Below are positions 6,090-6,286 of a DNA stretch of 6,286 bases, in pieces. Numbering within the stretch: position 1 is the stretch's first letter; each line of letters starts with the position of its first letter. A program made the translations under genes and the position numbers. The notes beneath the pieces are model-generated. The model was not told where the DNA came from. It made no database searches and saw only the letters and a program-made list of their open reading frames with translations. Source of the stretch: Bacteroidales bacterium (GTDB taxonomy: Bacteria; Bacteroidota; Bacteroidia; Bacteroidales; UBA932); NCBI GenBank assembly GCA_017429885.1, contig JAFROA010000236.1, positions 1-6,286 of the forward strand, in the 5' to 3' direction.

Positions 6090-6286
6090 ATGGAAGTAAA
6101 GATTAACAAGCAAGATGATGTGACCACTATCCGCCTTATCGGACGGCTGGACACTCCCGCCGCGCAGGAGGTCGGCAAGGAACTAACTCCTCTCCAGGAG
6201 ACCGCCAACGGCACCATTATCCTTGATTGCGAGGATCTTAGCTATATCTCTAGCTCCGGCTTGAGAATATTCCTGTCCCTGCGTAA
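6090..6286 (+). CDS. STAS-domain anti-anti-sigma-type protein, 3'-truncated by window end
   Basis: 65 codons are visible and the frame is open to the window end. The start ATG lies 1 nt after the phosphatase stop. The protein begins MEVKINKQDDVTTIRLIGRLDT, a beta strand and turn typical of SpoIIAA/RsbV folds, and continues TIILDCEDLSYISSSGLRIFLSLR. The ISSSGLR segment aligns with DSSG/DSTG in SpoIIAA and RsbV, which places the phosphorylatable serine at S55; the usual preceding Asp is Ser here. It is the obvious substrate for the kinase and phosphatase domains of the protein just upstream. In Gram-positive bacteria the unphosphorylated STAS protein captures the anti-sigma kinase. Bacteroidota lack sigma B, so the downstream target here is open. 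Full-length members are about 95-115 residues, so roughly a third is missing. Confidence 0.88.
   Translation, partial: MEVKINKQDDVTTIRLIGRLDTPAAQEVGKELTPLQETANGTIILDCEDLSYISSSGLRIFLSLR

Noticed and set aside
6284..6286. Apparent TAA stop at the very end of the window
   Set aside because: It is out of frame: the STAS frame reads CTG CGT followed by an incomplete AA codon, so the gene continues beyond the window.

Overview
The window looks like a Bacteroidales (Bacteroidota) chromosome fragment; the genus cannot be fixed from the sequence. Four things point there. A membrane-anchored Bacteroides-type regulator (DUF6377-like) is followed by a small exported DUF3244-like protein. The one promoter-like site matches the Bacteroidota -7 consensus TAnnTTTG. 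Purine-rich Shine-Dalgarno sequences are absent before the starts. The SpoIIE, STAS and APH-like proteins are of types common in that phylum. All genes lie on the + strand.

Region 1 (1-1345) is visibly A/T-rich (18 of 60 bases are G/C at 481-540). It holds the 3' part of a one-chain membrane regulator: end of a helical-repeat sensor region, one membrane helix, coiled coil, C-terminal HTH-like segment. A small exported protein follows 14 bases later.

The gap 1346-1416 holds a good -7 box (1389-1396). It is enclosed by a perfect 10-bp inverted repeat (1365-1374 / 1408-1417) whose right arm ends on the A of the next start codon.

Region 2 (1417 to the end) is of higher G/C (31 of 60 at 2041-2100). 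It is a very tight five-gene operon with junctions of 1 nt, 4 nt, a 4-nt overlap and 1 nt. In order it encodes a RelA/SpoT-fold alarmone synthetase, a stand-alone HD alarmone hydrolase, an APH/choline-kinase-fold phosphotransferase (TIGR02172-like), a membrane SpoIIE phosphatase with an extracytoplasmic Cache sensor and a fused C-terminal GHKL (RsbW/SpoIIAB-like) kinase domain, and the first 65 residues of a STAS anti-anti-sigma-type protein.

How the genes may work together (inference): the Cache domain senses an external signal. The phosphatase and the fused kinase set the phosphorylation state of the STAS protein. The same transcript makes and destroys a nucleotide alarmone through two separate proteins. 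The operon would therefore couple a partner switch to a (p)ppGpp-like second messenger. Its output and the target of the APH-like kinase are not visible here. The individual families are known; the combination is the most interesting thing in the window. No RNA genes, mobile elements, CRISPR arrays or long repeats were seen.
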